Assembly: GCF_017168145.1 (NCBI RefSeq)
Contig: NZ_JADQTL010000009.1
Span: 868,001 to 932,000, forward strand
Length of the DNA stretch: 64,000 nucleotides
Direction: 5' to 3'
From: Anaerovorax sp. IOR16
GTDB taxonomy: Bacteria; Bacillota; Clostridia; Peptostreptococcales; Anaerovoracaceae
Numbering within the stretch: the first letter of the stretch is position 1; each line of letters opens with the position of its first letter. The notes beneath the pieces were generated by a model. It saw only the letters and a program-made list of their open reading frames with translations. It ran no database searches and was not told where the DNA came from. A program made the translations under genes and the position numbers. Below are positions 18,124 to 26,686 of this stretch, piece after piece.

Positions 18124-18342
18124 ATGTTAGTAAAAGAAAAAATAGATCGAATTAATTATTTGGCTAAAAAATCAAAAACAGTAGGCCTTACATCCCAAGA
18201 GAAAAAAGAACAACGAATTTTACGTGAAGAATTTTTAGCTGATTTTCGAGCACGCTTTAAACAACAATTAGATAACATTGAATTTGTAGAGGACATTCAA
18301 GAAGAGAATAAGAGTGTCGAAAAAAATAGAGATAAGAATTAA
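18124..18342 (+). CDS. DUF896 / YnzC-type small protein
   Basis: Small cytosolic helical protein of the DUF896 (UPF0291) family, 72 residues: KIDRINYLAKKSKTVGLTSQEKKEQ followed by LREEFLADFRARFKQQLDNI is characteristic. Bacillus YnzC, a relative, sits in an SOS-linked locus, but the biochemical role is unknown. The start follows GAGAGGAAG. A strong terminator lies just downstream. Confidence 0.85.
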   Translation: MLVKEKIDRINYLAKKSKTVGLTSQEKKEQRILREEFLADFRARFKQQLDNIEFVEDIQEENKSVEKNRDKN

Positions 18343-18354
18343 AAAACTTGTAAT

Positions 18355-18396
18355 AAGCAGCGAGAAGGAACATTTTTCTCGCTGCTTTTCTTTTAT
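18355..18396 (+). terminator. Terminator after the DUF896 gene
   Basis: A perfect 12-bp stem (18355-18366 with 18376-18387), 9-base loop and T-rich tail. Confidence 0.9.
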
Positions 18397-18448
18397 AGTA
18401 GAGGTATACAATAATCTTTTATTTATAAACAAGAAAGAGGTGGAGATT

Positions 18449-18916
18449 TTGTACCGACGCTATAAATTCATTGTAATCCCATGTATTGCGGTACTTTTTA
18501 TCAGTATTTTCTCAGGGTTTGGTACCAATTCAGAGAGTGCAAATGTTCGACATTTGATTGAACAGCGGACGGATATTCTACAACAAGCATATTATGGTGA
18601 ACTATCCTTTGAGAAAGCACAAAACCAATTGCAGAAAATTGAGACACAGCCGTTATTAGGCGAAGACATTACTGCACTTAAGGATGCAGACCCTTGTCAA
18701 TTGGATTTGGTACAAAAAATGGAAATGAAGTCGATCGAGCGAAAGATGCACTTGTTCCATTACCAATCTTTTGAAGTAAATTTAAAATGGTATATGAAGG
18801 GGCTCTGTGAAGATTATATTTCTCAAGGGGATTATTTTATCGTGCTAAAAACAGTTGATGGAGAGGCAAAGCTATCTGAATTTGAACCGATTTTGACAGA
18901 TTATGAAGGAAATTAG
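18449..18916 (+). CDS. Small membrane-anchored protein, unknown function
   Basis: Not recognised. From TTG 18449, behind AGAGGTGGAG, it encodes 155 residues: a short basic N-terminus, a transmembrane or signal segment at about 6-25 (FIVIPCIAVLFISIFSG), then an extracytoplasmic region predicted helical in its first half (HLIEQRTDILQQAYYGELSF) with a compact C-terminal part. Codons upstream in frame run through the DUF896 terminator and are not part of the gene. The location between a DUF896 gene and nifS gives no functional clue. Confidence 0.65.
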   Translation: MYRRYKFIVIPCIAVLFISIFSGFGTNSESANVRHLIEQRTDILQQAYYGELSFEKAQNQLQKIETQPLLGEDITALKDADPCQLDLVQKMEMKSIERKMHLFHYQSFEVNLKWYMKGLCEDYISQGDYFIVLKTVDGEAKLSEFEPILTDYEGN

Positions 18917-18965
18917 TTCTTTTTAGCAGAATCCAAAAAAATTCTGTTTATCTTTTCAAATTTGT

Positions 18966-18974
18966 TGGTATAAT
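18966..18974 (+). promoter_or_regulatory. Extended -10 promoter for nifS-nifU-mnmA
   Basis: TGGTATAAT, an extended -10 with a perfect TATAAT at 18969-18974. No good -35 at 17 bp. It lies about 55 bases before the nifS start. Confidence 0.6.
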
Positions 18975-19030
18975 ATATAAGTATTGCATATATGAAATAA
19001 ATCAATGAATATTTGAAAGGAGAGGTGGCA

Positions 19031-20200
19031 ATGCAAAAAGTATATTTGGATTATTCCGCTACCACACCTGTAAAAAAAGAAGTTCTTGATGAAATGATTC
19101 CATACTTTACAGAAAAGTTTGGTAATCCGTCAAGTTTATATGAAATAGGCGCAGATTCGAAGGAAGCAATCACGAAAGCAAGAGGACAAGTTGCTGGTCT
19201 GATTGGTGCAGGAGAAAAAGAAATTATTTTTACTTCTTGCGGTTCTGAATCGGATAATTGGGCTTTGATAGGTACTGCAGAAGCAAAAAAGGATAAAGGT
19301 AATCATATCATAACAACTGCGATTGAGCATCATGCTGTTTTGCATACTTGCAAGTACTTAGAAAAACATGGCTTTGAAGTGACCTATTTAGGTGTGGATG
19401 AGGATGGAAGAATTAATCTTTCTGAATTAGAAGCTGCTATTACGGATAAAACGATTTTAATCAGTATTATGTTTATCAACAATGAAATGGGTGCAATCCA
19501 ACCAATTAAAGAAGCTGCAGCCATTGCGAAAAAACATGGAATCTGGTTTCATACCGATGCTGTCCAAGCTTTAGGAAACGTTGAAATTGATGTAAAAGAA
19601 CTCGGCGTTGATATGATGTCAATGTCTGCACATAAAATATATGGGCCAAAAGGAATCGGAGCTATGTATCTTCGAAAAGGTGTTGTGCTTCCTGGCTTTA
19701 TTCACGGAGGTGCACAGGAGTTTAAAAAACGTGCTGGTACTGAAAGTGTTCCAAATATTGTAGGCTTTGGAAAGGCTGCAGAATTAGCTAAGGAAAATCT
19801 TTCCGAACACATTGCGCGACTTTCGGAATTAAGAGATTACTTTATTAAAGAGGTAACAACAAAAATTCCGGATGTAGACGTAAACGGAGGAATGAAATAC
19901 AGACATCCAGGCAATGTAAATCTAACATTTAATTTTATTGAAGGAGAATCCTTACTTATTTTATTGGATATGAAAGGAATTTGTATTTCAACAGGTTCGG
20001 CTTGCTCTTCAGCATCATTGGTTCCATCGCATGTATTATCAGCATTGGGAGTACCGGTCGAGAAAATACATGGATCTCTTCGTTTTTCTATCGGAGATTT
20101 TACAACGAAGGAAGATTTGGACTATACAGTAGAAAATTTGATTGAGATTGTAGCGAAGCTGAGAACCATTTCTTCGGTTTCGAGCGAGAAAGGTTGGTAA
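19031..20200 (+). CDS. nifS: Cysteine desulfurase (NifS/IscS class)
   Basis: PLP enzyme that takes sulfur from cysteine as an active-site persulfide and passes it to scaffold or thiolation proteins. It has 389 residues from ATG 19031, behind GGAGAGGTGG. PLP lysine K202 lies in SMSAHKIYGPKG and the persulfide cysteine C325 in TGSACSSAS. It opens with MQKVYLDYSATTP. It is followed 5 bases later by a NifU-type scaffold and then mnmA, so it likely supplies both Fe-S assembly and tRNA 2-thiolation. No iscR-type regulator precedes it, unlike many Clostridia. Confidence 0.95.
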   Translation: MQKVYLDYSATTPVKKEVLDEMIPYFTEKFGNPSSLYEIGADSKEAITKARGQVAGLIGAGEKEIIFTSCGSESDNWALIGTAEAKKDKGNHIITTAIEHHAVLHTCKYLEKHGFEVTYLGVDEDGRINLSELEAAITDKTILISIMFINNEMGAIQPIKEAAAIAKKHGIWFHTDAVQALGNVEIDVKELGVDMMSMSAHKIYGPKGIGAMYLRKGVVLPGFIHGGAQEFKKRAGTESVPNIVGFGKAAELAKENLSEHIARLSELRDYFIKEVTTKIPDVDVNGGMKYRHPGNVNLTFNFIEGESLLILLDMKGICISTGSACSSASLVPSHVLSALGVPVEKIHGSLRFSIGDFTTKEDLDYTVENLIEIVAKLRTISSVSSEKGW

Positions 20201-20205
20201 ACGAT

Positions 20206-20664
20206 ATGGCAATGTATAATGATAAAGTTATGGATCTTTTTATGAACCCACAAAATGTCGGCGAAATTGAAAATGCGGATGGGGTTGGTACTTACGGAAG
20301 CCCTGTTTGTGGTGACATGATGAAGATGTCTTTAAAAATTGAGAATAATGTAATTGTAGATGCTAAATTTAAAACATTTGGATGCGGATCTGCCATTGCT
20401 TCTTCTAGCATGGCAACCGAAATGATTATTGGTAAGACGATTGATGAAGCTTTAAACATTACCAATAAAGATGTGTTGAAAGAACTTGGCGGACTGCCGG
20501 GTCCTAAAATCCATTGTTCCGTATTATCAGAACAAGCGATTAAAGCTGCCATTTATGATTATGCACAAAAGCATGGATTAGAATTTGAAGGCTTAAAAGA
20601 TTACGATCCAAATGCATCGGAAGACGATCATCTGCATGAGCATGATGAAGAGGATGGAGAATAA
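20206..20664 (+). CDS. nifU: Fe-S cluster scaffold NifU/IscU
   Basis: Scaffold on which 2Fe-2S/4Fe-4S clusters are built with sulfur from NifS. The 152 residues carry the three conserved cysteines in SPVCGDMM, TFGCGSAIA and KIHCSVL. The C-terminus has an unusual His/Asp/Glu-rich tail (about the last 20 residues, DDHLHEHDEEDGE) that could bind metal; this is an inference. The ATG at 20206 is preferred over a TTG at 20194 that overlaps the nifS stop region. Confidence 0.93.
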   Translation: MAMYNDKVMDLFMNPQNVGEIENADGVGTYGSPVCGDMMKMSLKIENNVIVDAKFKTFGCGSAIASSSMATEMIIGKTIDEALNITNKDVLKELGGLPGPKIHCSVLSEQAIKAAIYDYAQKHGLEFEGLKDYDPNASEDDHLHEHDEEDGE

Positions 20665-20668
20665 TACC

Positions 20669-21751
20669 ATGACAAAAACCATGGAAAAGAATAAGAAAGT
20701 TGTATTAGGGTTGAGCGGCGGTGTGGATAGCACTGCCGCTGCTTTGTTGTTAAAAGAAAAAGGCTATGAAGTAACCGGATTATATTTTGATGTGCTTGGA
20801 AATCAAGTAAAGGAAAAAGAACGTGCGGAACAGGCTGCTAAAGAGTTAGATATCCCATTTGTATATAAAGACATTAAGGAAGCTTTTTCTGAGAATGTTA
20901 TCTCCTATTTTTGTGAATCCTATCAAAAAGGTGAAACGCCAAATCCATGTATAATATGTAATCCAACTATAAAATTTAAGCTTATGGAAGAGGAAGCGAA
21001 TCGATTGGGAGCATACCATTTAGCTACCGGACACTATGCAAATATAGAATTTGATGAGGATACAAATTGTCATTTTATTAAGCGTGCAGATAATGAGAAA
21101 AAAGATCAGTCTTATATGCTTTATCGACTGCCGCAATCCATTATTCGGCGTTTGATTTTTCCTTTAGGAAATGTTGAATCAAAGGGTTTAATCAGAGATT
21201 TTGTTCGTGAACATCAAATTCATAATGCCGATGCAAAGGATAGTCAGGAAATTTGTTTTATCAAACAAGGCAATTACATCGATTATCTGAATGAAAGAGG
21301 ATATTTGGGAAAAAATGGAGACTTTATTGATAAAGAAGGGAATATTCTTGGGAAGCACAGTGGAATCATAAACTATACAATCGGACAGAGAAAAGGTCTT
21401 GGAGTTACTTTTGGAAAACCGATGTTTGTAATTAAAATGGATGAAAAAAAGAATCAAGTGGTACTAGGTGAAAACGAAGACTTGTTCCAAAAAATCATTT
21501 ATGCAAAGGATTGTCGCTTTACCATTCAAAACCAAGGTGAAGAAGGATTTCCAAACGAATATGATGGCATTTCCGTTCTTGCAAAGGTGCGTTATGCTTC
21601 AAAGCCTGCCAAAGCAAAAATATATAGAGACGAAAATGGAATGATAAGAGCAGAATTTGAGGAAAAACAAAGAGCAGCGACTCCGGGACAATCTATGGTA
21701 TTTTATTTGGGCGACCGTCTGATTGGCGGAGGGTTTATTACAAATAAATAG
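20669..21751 (+). CDS. mnmA: tRNA-specific 2-thiouridylase MnmA
   Basis: Activates U34 of Lys, Glu and Gln tRNAs with ATP and inserts sulfur from a persulfide relay. It has 360 residues from ATG 20669, behind GATGGAGAA. The ATP-binding PP-loop is LGLSGGVDSTAAA. Catalytic cysteines are in TPNPCIICN and DSQEICFIKQGNY, and the C-terminal beta barrel carries IGQRKGLGV. It follows nifS-nifU, giving a complete sulfur source-to-tRNA module. The GNPTIKF-like variation after CIIC is mild and the catalytic residues are intact. Confidence 0.93.
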   Translation: MTKTMEKNKKVVLGLSGGVDSTAAALLLKEKGYEVTGLYFDVLGNQVKEKERAEQAAKELDIPFVYKDIKEAFSENVISYFCESYQKGETPNPCIICNPTIKFKLMEEEANRLGAYHLATGHYANIEFDEDTNCHFIKRADNEKKDQSYMLYRLPQSIIRRLIFPLGNVESKGLIRDFVREHQIHNADAKDSQEICFIKQGNYIDYLNERGYLGKNGDFIDKEGNILGKHSGIINYTIGQRKGLGVTFGKPMFVIKMDEKKNQVVLGENEDLFQKIIYAKDCRFTIQNQGEEGFPNEYDGISVLAKVRYASKPAKAKIYRDENGMIRAEFEEKQRAATPGQSMVFYLGDRLIGGGFITNK

Positions 21752-21790
21752 CAATAATCGATATATTTCTGATGAATTAAGGAGGTAGCG

Positions 21791-22438
21791 ATGCTTGAAA
21801 CTTTAAAAGAAGAACTCATACAAGCAGCAATTCAGGCAGAAAAAGACGGACTTTGTAAAAATAAATCCGGAAACTTTAGTGCCATAGATCAAAAGAGAAA
21901 GTTCATGGTTATTACACCTTCCGGTTCTGAACGAAAGGATCTTAGTGTAGATGATATCCCTGTTTTAAATTGGAATGGAGAGGTCATAGAGAATAAATCC
22001 GGATTAAAACCATCCAGTGAATGGAAAATGCATCTTGCAGCTTATGAAACGCGTAATGATTTTTTTGCAGTTGCGCACACGCATTCTCATTTTGCAACTT
22101 CTTTTGCTATTTGCGGGAAAAAAATTTCCCCTGTTGCATTTGAAGCCTATTTTTATGGCTGGAAAACAGAACTTGCGGATGCTTTTTTGCCGGGAAGTAA
22201 AGAGCTTGCTGAAAGCGTAAAAAAGCCACTTCAAATAGCAGATGTAGTCTTGCTTAAAAATCATGGTGTTTTAACAGGTGGGAAAAACAGCGAAGATGCA
22301 CGTCAAAAAATTACTTATGTTGAAGACGTTGCACAGCTTTATTTTTACGCTTTGCAAATAGATGGAAAAGAACCAACTTCTATCCCAGAAAAGCAATTTT
22401 TGGACTATCATGATTACTGCTGCAATGCGAATAAGTAA
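21791..22438 (+). CDS. Class II aldolase/adducin family protein
   Basis: Zinc-dependent aldolase-fold enzyme similar to L-fuculose-phosphate aldolase and ribulose-phosphate 4-epimerase, 215 residues. The metal site HTHSHFA (about 97-103) and LLKNHGVLTGG supply the conserved histidines; KSGNFSA near the N-terminus binds phosphate in the family. It is preceded by GGAGGTAGCG. Without sugar-kinase or isomerase neighbours the substrate is open. Salvage of 5-deoxy-sugar phosphates or methylthioribulose phosphate is possible but unproven. Confidence 0.85.
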   Translation: MLETLKEELIQAAIQAEKDGLCKNKSGNFSAIDQKRKFMVITPSGSERKDLSVDDIPVLNWNGEVIENKSGLKPSSEWKMHLAAYETRNDFFAVAHTHSHFATSFAICGKKISPVAFEAYFYGWKTELADAFLPGSKELAESVKKPLQIADVVLLKNHGVLTGGKNSEDARQKITYVEDVAQLYFYALQIDGKEPTSIPEKQFLDYHDYCCNANK

Positions 22439-22488
22439 AAGATTACACGGGAAACCTATACTTATTCTATATAGAAAGGAATGAGTAT

Positions 22489-22683
22489 ATGAACAATCGT
22501 AATTTAACGTACGGAATTGGTCTGGGAGTAGCTGGTGCGATTGCCGGTATGCAATTTTATCAACGTATGACACCAAAATCACAGCGTCAACTTCAAAAAA
22601 GTGTTAAAAATGCAGCCGATCAATTAAATGATCTTATGCAAGAAGTAGGAGATCGTTTAAACAATATCACTATGATGGACTAA
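22489..22683 (+). CDS. Small YtxH-like protein
   Basis: A 64-residue protein with a glycine-rich hydrophobic N-terminal segment (YGIGLGVAGAIAGMQFY) and an amphipathic helix (QRQLQKSVKNAADQLNDLMQE), the layout of YtxH-type envelope stress proteins. Similarity is by layout only. AAAGGAATG supports the start. Confidence 0.6.
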   Translation: MNNRNLTYGIGLGVAGAIAGMQFYQRMTPKSQRQLQKSVKNAADQLNDLMQEVGDRLNNITMMD

Positions 22684-22726
22684 TCAAAAAGTACAAAACG
22701 GGAAACAGGCCTAAGAATCAAAGGCA

Positions 22727-22776
22727 AAAAACCCTATTTTCATAAAAGATTTTGTAAAATAGGGTTTTCTGTTTTT
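22727..22776 (+). terminator. Terminator upstream of alaS
   Basis: AAAACCCTATTTT (ending at 22740) pairs with AAAATAGGGTTTT (22756-22768) across a 15-base loop, followed by a T-rich tail. Confidence 0.85.
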
Positions 22777-22801
22777 ACATAAGATATTTCTCGGGAAACA
22801 T

Positions 22802-22830
22802 TTGACACTATAAGAAATATTGATTATAAT
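22802..22830 (+). promoter_or_regulatory. Consensus promoter of the alaS T-box transcript
   Basis: TTGACA 22802-22807, 17 bp, TATAAT 22825-22830. Both hexamers are perfect. Confidence 0.88.
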
Positions 22831-22837
22831 CTTACTG

Positions 22838-23040
22838 TTAAAAGCTTAATACAATGACAATGAAAAGGATAAGTACCTTTTAATGCGTAGCAAAGAGAAG
22901 AAGGGATGGTGGGAGCCTTCTGTACGATAGATTGGGAAGCTGCCTTGGAGTCATATTTGAATGAGAGACCTTTACCAAGGTAATTAGGGTGGTACCGCGA
23001 GCAAGCTTCGTCCCTATGTGGGATGAGGTTTTTTATTTTT
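22838..23040 (+). ncRNA. T-box riboswitch controlling alaS
   Basis: A 200-base leader with the hallmark T-box sequence AGGGTGGTACCGCG at 22986-22999, whose GGT/TGGT part pairs with the acceptor end of uncharged tRNA. It is followed by a terminator hairpin (CTTCGTCCC with GGGATGAGG, 23007-23028) and a T run. GCT at 22939-22941, followed by a purine, is the best candidate alanine specifier codon, consistent with the downstream gene. The assignment of specifier is tentative; the class is not. Confidence 0.92.
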
Positions 23041-23070
23041 TTGATAAGGTTTGATAAGGGAGGAAATGAT

Positions 23071-25692
23071 ATGGAAAAGATGGGTTTAAATGAACTCAGA
23101 AAGAAATTTCAAGAATTTTATGAAACAAAAGATCATTATGCAAGAAAAAGCTTTTCTTTGGTTCCTGATAAGGATAAGAGCTTATTGATTATTAATTCCG
23201 GAATGGCACCGCTAAAGCCATATTTTGCAGGAATCGAAACACCGCCTAGCAAACGAATGACAACTTGTCAAAAATGCATTCGTACCGGTGATATTGAAAA
23301 TGTAGGTATAACATCAAGACATGGTACTTTTTTTGAAATGCTTGGAAGCTTTTCATTTGGTGACTATTTTAAAGAGCAATCCATACGTTGGGGTTGGGAA
23401 TTCATTACTCAAGTGCTTCATATGCCAGAAGATCGTGTATGGGCAACCATTTATGAGGATGATATGGAAGCACGTGATATTTGGAAAAATATCATAGGAA
23501 TGCCGGAAGAACGAATCGTACCTCTTGGAAAAGACGATAATTTCTGGGAAATCGGTACTGGTCCATGCGGACCATGTTCGGAAATTTATTTTGATCGTGG
23601 TGAAGAATATGGATGTGATAGTGAAGATTGCAAGCCTGGTTGTGAATGTGATCGATACATTGAATTCTGGAATCACGTATTTACGCAGTTTAATAAAGAA
23701 GAAGACGGTACGTATTCTCCGCTTGCACATCCAAATATTGATACCGGGATGGGACTTGAGCGTTTGGCTTGCATCATGCAGGGAGTCGATTCTATTTTTG
23801 ATATTGATACGATTCGGACAATTTTAGATGAGGTTGTACGAATCAGTGGAGTTTCTTATCATAATGGAGAAGCATCGACGGATGTTTCCATACGAATTAT
23901 TACCGATCATATTCGTTCTGTAACATTTATGGTTGGTGATGGCATTTTACCAAGCAATGAAGGACGCGGATACGTACTTCGACGATTGCTTCGCCGCGCT
24001 GCCCGTCATGGAAAGCTCTTAGGATTGGAAGGACCTTTCCTTGCTGATTTATCCAATAAAGTAATGGAATCATCTGGAGCTGCTTATCCCGAAATTCAGG
24101 AAAAAAGAGAATACATCTATCGTGTTATTTCTGTGGAAGAGGAAAAGTTCAGTACTACCATTGACCAGGGTAATCTAATTTTAAATGATTACATTAATCG
24201 TGCAAAAAAGGAAAATAAGACTTGCTTATCCGGTGAACAAGCATTTAAGTTATATGATACGTATGGCTTTCCTTTGGAATTAACACAGGAAATTGCAGCA
24301 GAAGAAAATTTAACGGTGGATATTGATGGGTTCAACCAGCATATGCAGCATCAAAAGGAAATGGCAAGAGCGGCAAGAAAGTCAGAAACAGATGCAGGAT
24401 GGTCAGACGATTCCATGCTGTATGCAAATTTACCGGATACGGAATTTATAGGCTATACAACACTCAATGCTAAAGTAAAGGTAGAAGGTATTTTCTCAGA
24501 GAAAGCTTCCTTAGATGTATTAAAGGAAGGGGAATCCGGACGCGTTGTTTTTGATTGCTCTCCATTCTATGCAGAAGGCGGTGGACAAGCTAGTGATAAA
24601 GGGATGGCAGAAAATGAGAAATGCCAGACTAAGATAGCTGGAGTAACGAAATTTAAAAATATCTTCTTACACAAGATTGAGGTTACAAGCGGAGAGCTTC
24701 ATGTAGGAGATATGCTGGATGTTTCGGTTCAAGCAGAAAACAGAAATAAAACAGCATGCAACCATACAGCAACCCACATTCTTCAGAAAGTATTAAAAAC
24801 AATTTTGGGTGATCATGTACAACAGGCTGGTTCCAATGTGACTGCAGATGGACTTCGCTTTGATTTTACTCATTTTGAGGCAATTCCAAAAGATGTTTTG
24901 AATCAGATTGAACAGGCTGTTAATAAAAAAATTATTGAATTTTTACCAGTTGTATGCAAGGAAATGCCAATTAAAGAAGCGGAGCAGCTTGGCGCGATGG
25001 CGTTATTCGGAGAAAAGTATGGAGAAACAGTTCGAGTGGTTTCGGTAGGGGATTACAGTATCGAATTTTGTGGAGGAACCCATGTTTCCAATTCTGGACA
25101 AATTGGTGCATTTAAGATTCTTTCCGAATCCGGTGTTGCTTCCGGTGTTCGCCGTATTGAAGCAATTACAGGGACTGGACTTTATATGAAATTAATAGAG
25201 GAAGAAGCTATAATAACCTCTGCAGCTGAAAGCTTAAAAGCAAATCCTTCTAATTTAGTATCTCGTATCCAGAGCTTAAACGAAGAACTTAAAAATTGTA
25301 AAAAAGAGTTAGAACAGATTAAAATGCAGGCTATGGGTTCAGAGCTTGATGATATGATTGCAAGTGCAAAAGAAATCAATGGTGTTCGATTGATCACCAA
25401 ACGTTTTGAAGATTGCGACATTAATGACTTAAGAAAGCTTTCCGATGAGATTAAAGAAAAAGAAAAAGGCATTGTTGTATTATTTGCGACAGTAAATGGA
25501 AACAAGGTAACCTTTATGGTATCAGTTGCAAATGATTTGTTGGATCGTGGCTACCATGCAGGGAACATGATTAAAAAGATTGCTGCAGCAGCTGGCGGCG
25601 GTGGCGGCGGTAAAGCAGATATGGCACAAGCAGGAGCAAAAGATCCTTCAAAAGTGGAAGATGCATTTGCTTTGGCAGAGACCTTACTGTAA
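23071..25692 (+). CDS. alaS: Alanyl-tRNA synthetase
   Basis: Charges tRNA-Ala. From ATG 23071, behind AAGGGAGGAA, it has 873 residues: a class II aminoacylation core (FFEMLGSFSFGDYFK, GMGLERLACIMQG), an editing domain (HTATHIL, and the zinc-binding CGGTHV), and a C-terminal oligomerisation domain ending in a Gly-rich segment (AAAGGGGGGKADMAQAGA). An in-frame ATG at 23023 lies in the T-box terminator and is not used. It leads the conserved alaS-ireB-ruvX cluster. Confidence 0.97.
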   Translation: MEKMGLNELRKKFQEFYETKDHYARKSFSLVPDKDKSLLIINSGMAPLKPYFAGIETPPSKRMTTCQKCIRTGDIENVGITSRHGTFFEMLGSFSFGDYFKEQSIRWGWEFITQVLHMPEDRVWATIYEDDMEARDIWKNIIGMPEERIVPLGKDDNFWEIGTGPCGPCSEIYFDRGEEYGCDSEDCKPGCECDRYIEFWNHVFTQFNKEEDGTYSPLAHPNIDTGMGLERLACIMQGVDSIFDIDTIRTILDEVVRISGVSYHNGEASTDVSIRIITDHIRSVTFMVGDGILPSNEGRGYVLRRLLRRAARHGKLLGLEGPFLADLSNKVMESSGAAYPEIQEKREYIYRVISVEEEKFSTTIDQGNLILNDYINRAKKENKTCLSGEQAFKLYDTYGFPLELTQEIAAEENLTVDIDGFNQHMQHQKEMARAARKSETDAGWSDDSMLYANLPDTEFIGYTTLNAKVKVEGIFSEKASLDVLKEGESGRVVFDCSPFYAEGGGQASDKGMAENEKCQTKIAGVTKFKNIFLHKIEVTSGELHVGDMLDVSVQAENRNKTACNHTATHILQKVLKTILGDHVQQAGSNVTADGLRFDFTHFEAIPKDVLNQIEQAVNKKIIEFLPVVCKEMPIKEAEQLGAMALFGEKYGETVRVVSVGDYSIEFCGGTHVSNSGQIGAFKILSESGVASGVRRIEAITGTGLYMKLIEEEAIITSAAESLKANPSNLVSRIQSLNEELKNCKKELEQIKMQAMGSELDDMIASAKEINGVRLITKRFEDCDINDLRKLSDEIKEKEKGIVVLFATVNGNKVTFMVSVANDLLDRGYHAGNMIKKIAAAAGGGGGGKADMAQAGAKDPSKVEDAFALAETLL

Positions 25693-25745
25693 AATATTAC
25701 AACAATATTAAGAATTGAAAAACTCCTTGTTTCTATTTTTGATTT

Positions 25746-25754
25746 TGCTATAAT
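25746..25754 (+). promoter_or_regulatory. Extended -10 promoter for ireB-ruvX
   Basis: TGCTATAAT with TTGTTT 16 bp upstream (25727-25732). It lies about 28 bases before the ireB start and would allow expression independent of the T-box. Confidence 0.6.
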
Positions 25755-25781
25755 GAATTCAATAGGAAAGAAGGTGAAAGA

Positions 25782-26030
25782 ATGGACAGAAATACCATAC
25801 TGTTTAATAGCCCGGAAAAAGGCGAACAACAAACGACCGAAGAAATATTAAGAACGGTTTATAATGCGTTGGAAGAAAAAGGGTACAATGCAATCGATCA
25901 GATGGTAGGCTACATTCTATCGGGTGATCCTTCCTACATTACTGGTCACAACAATGCTAGAAACCGTATTCGTCATATTGAAAGAGATGATTTGGTTGAA
26001 GAATTGTTGAGAAGCTTTTTAAAGAAATAA
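25782..26030 (+). CDS. ireB: IreB family regulatory phosphoprotein
   Basis: UPF0297/YrzL-IreB family, 82 residues. In Enterococcus IreB is phosphorylated by the Ser/Thr kinase IreK and limits cephalosporin resistance. The conserved block [19 protein letters not shown] and [16 protein letters not shown] is present, including the N-terminal Thr pair that is phosphorylated in the family. The neighbours alaS and ruvX are the standard context. GAAGGTGAAAG gives the ribosome site. Confidence 0.92.
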   Translation: MDRNTILFNSPEKGEQQTTEEILRTVYNALEEKGYNAIDQMVGYILSGDPSYITGHNNARNRIRHIERDDLVEELLRSFLKK

Positions 26031-26035
26031 AAAGT

Positions 26036-26067
26036 AAAGCGGACATTTTTGTCCGCTCCTTTTTTAT
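26036..26067 (+). terminator. Terminator after ireB
   Basis: AGCGGAC pairs with GTCCGCT around a six-base A/T loop, followed by CC and seven T. Confidence 0.85.
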
Positions 26068-26135
26068 TTTGTAAGTAGGAAGTTGTGATACTAAAAGAGA
26101 AAAAATAATAGGCAGAGGGGATGGAGGAAAGAAAT

Positions 26136-26603
26136 TTGAAATGTATTTCACTGGATGTAGGCGATAAAACCATTGGTGTCGCCGTGAGCGATGGTTTACT
26201 TTTGACTGCACAAGGGTTAATGACCATTGAAAGAGTAGGAATTCGCAAGGACGCAGATAAAGTAATTCAACTCATTAAAGAGCATGATTGCAGTACCGTA
26301 GTCGTTGGACTTCCCAAAAATTTAAATGGAACAGACAGTGTACAGACAGAAAAGGTGTATACCTTTAAAACAATGCTTGAAAATAAACTTCGCAGTACAG
26401 GGATGGCTGATGTTGAAATTGTTTATGAAGATGAACGTTTTACTACAGTCATTGCAGAAAATGTTTTAATTCAAGCAGATGTTAGCCGTAAAAAACGAAA
26501 AGAAGTGATTGACAAACAGGCAGCTGTAATCATATTACAGAGCTATTTGGATCGCTATCAGAATCAGAAAAAGAAAAATGAAGAAAATCAAGAAAATGAA
26601 TAA
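26136..26603 (+). CDS. ruvX: RuvX/YqgF-type pre-16S rRNA nuclease
   Basis: RNase H-fold protein of the YqgF family, associated with 16S rRNA 5' maturation and proposed as a Holliday-junction resolvase. It begins CISLDVGDKTIGVAVSD with the first catalytic Asp. VVVGLPKNLNGTDS and YEDERFTTVIAE follow, and the last conserved acid is in KEVIDKQAAVIILQSYL. TTG 26136 is preferred because TGGAGGA lies 7 bases before it; ATG 26121 overlaps that site. The protein has about 155 residues with a polar Lys/Glu/Asn tail. Confidence 0.9.
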   Translation: MKCISLDVGDKTIGVAVSDGLLLTAQGLMTIERVGIRKDADKVIQLIKEHDCSTVVVGLPKNLNGTDSVQTEKVYTFKTMLENKLRSTGMADVEIVYEDERFTTVIAENVLIQADVSRKKRKEVIDKQAAVIILQSYLDRYQNQKKKNEENQENE

Positions 26604-26686
26604 GAAATAATAAAGTAATGAAAATGAATTATTATTAATGGGGATTAATTTAGAAATTAAATAAGAATGGGAGAAAAGAGAGTAGT

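Noticed and set aside
23023-23070. Upstream ATG start for alaS
   Set aside because: It falls in the T-box terminator hairpin and T run. ATG 23071 has a good ribosome site and gives the normal N-terminus.
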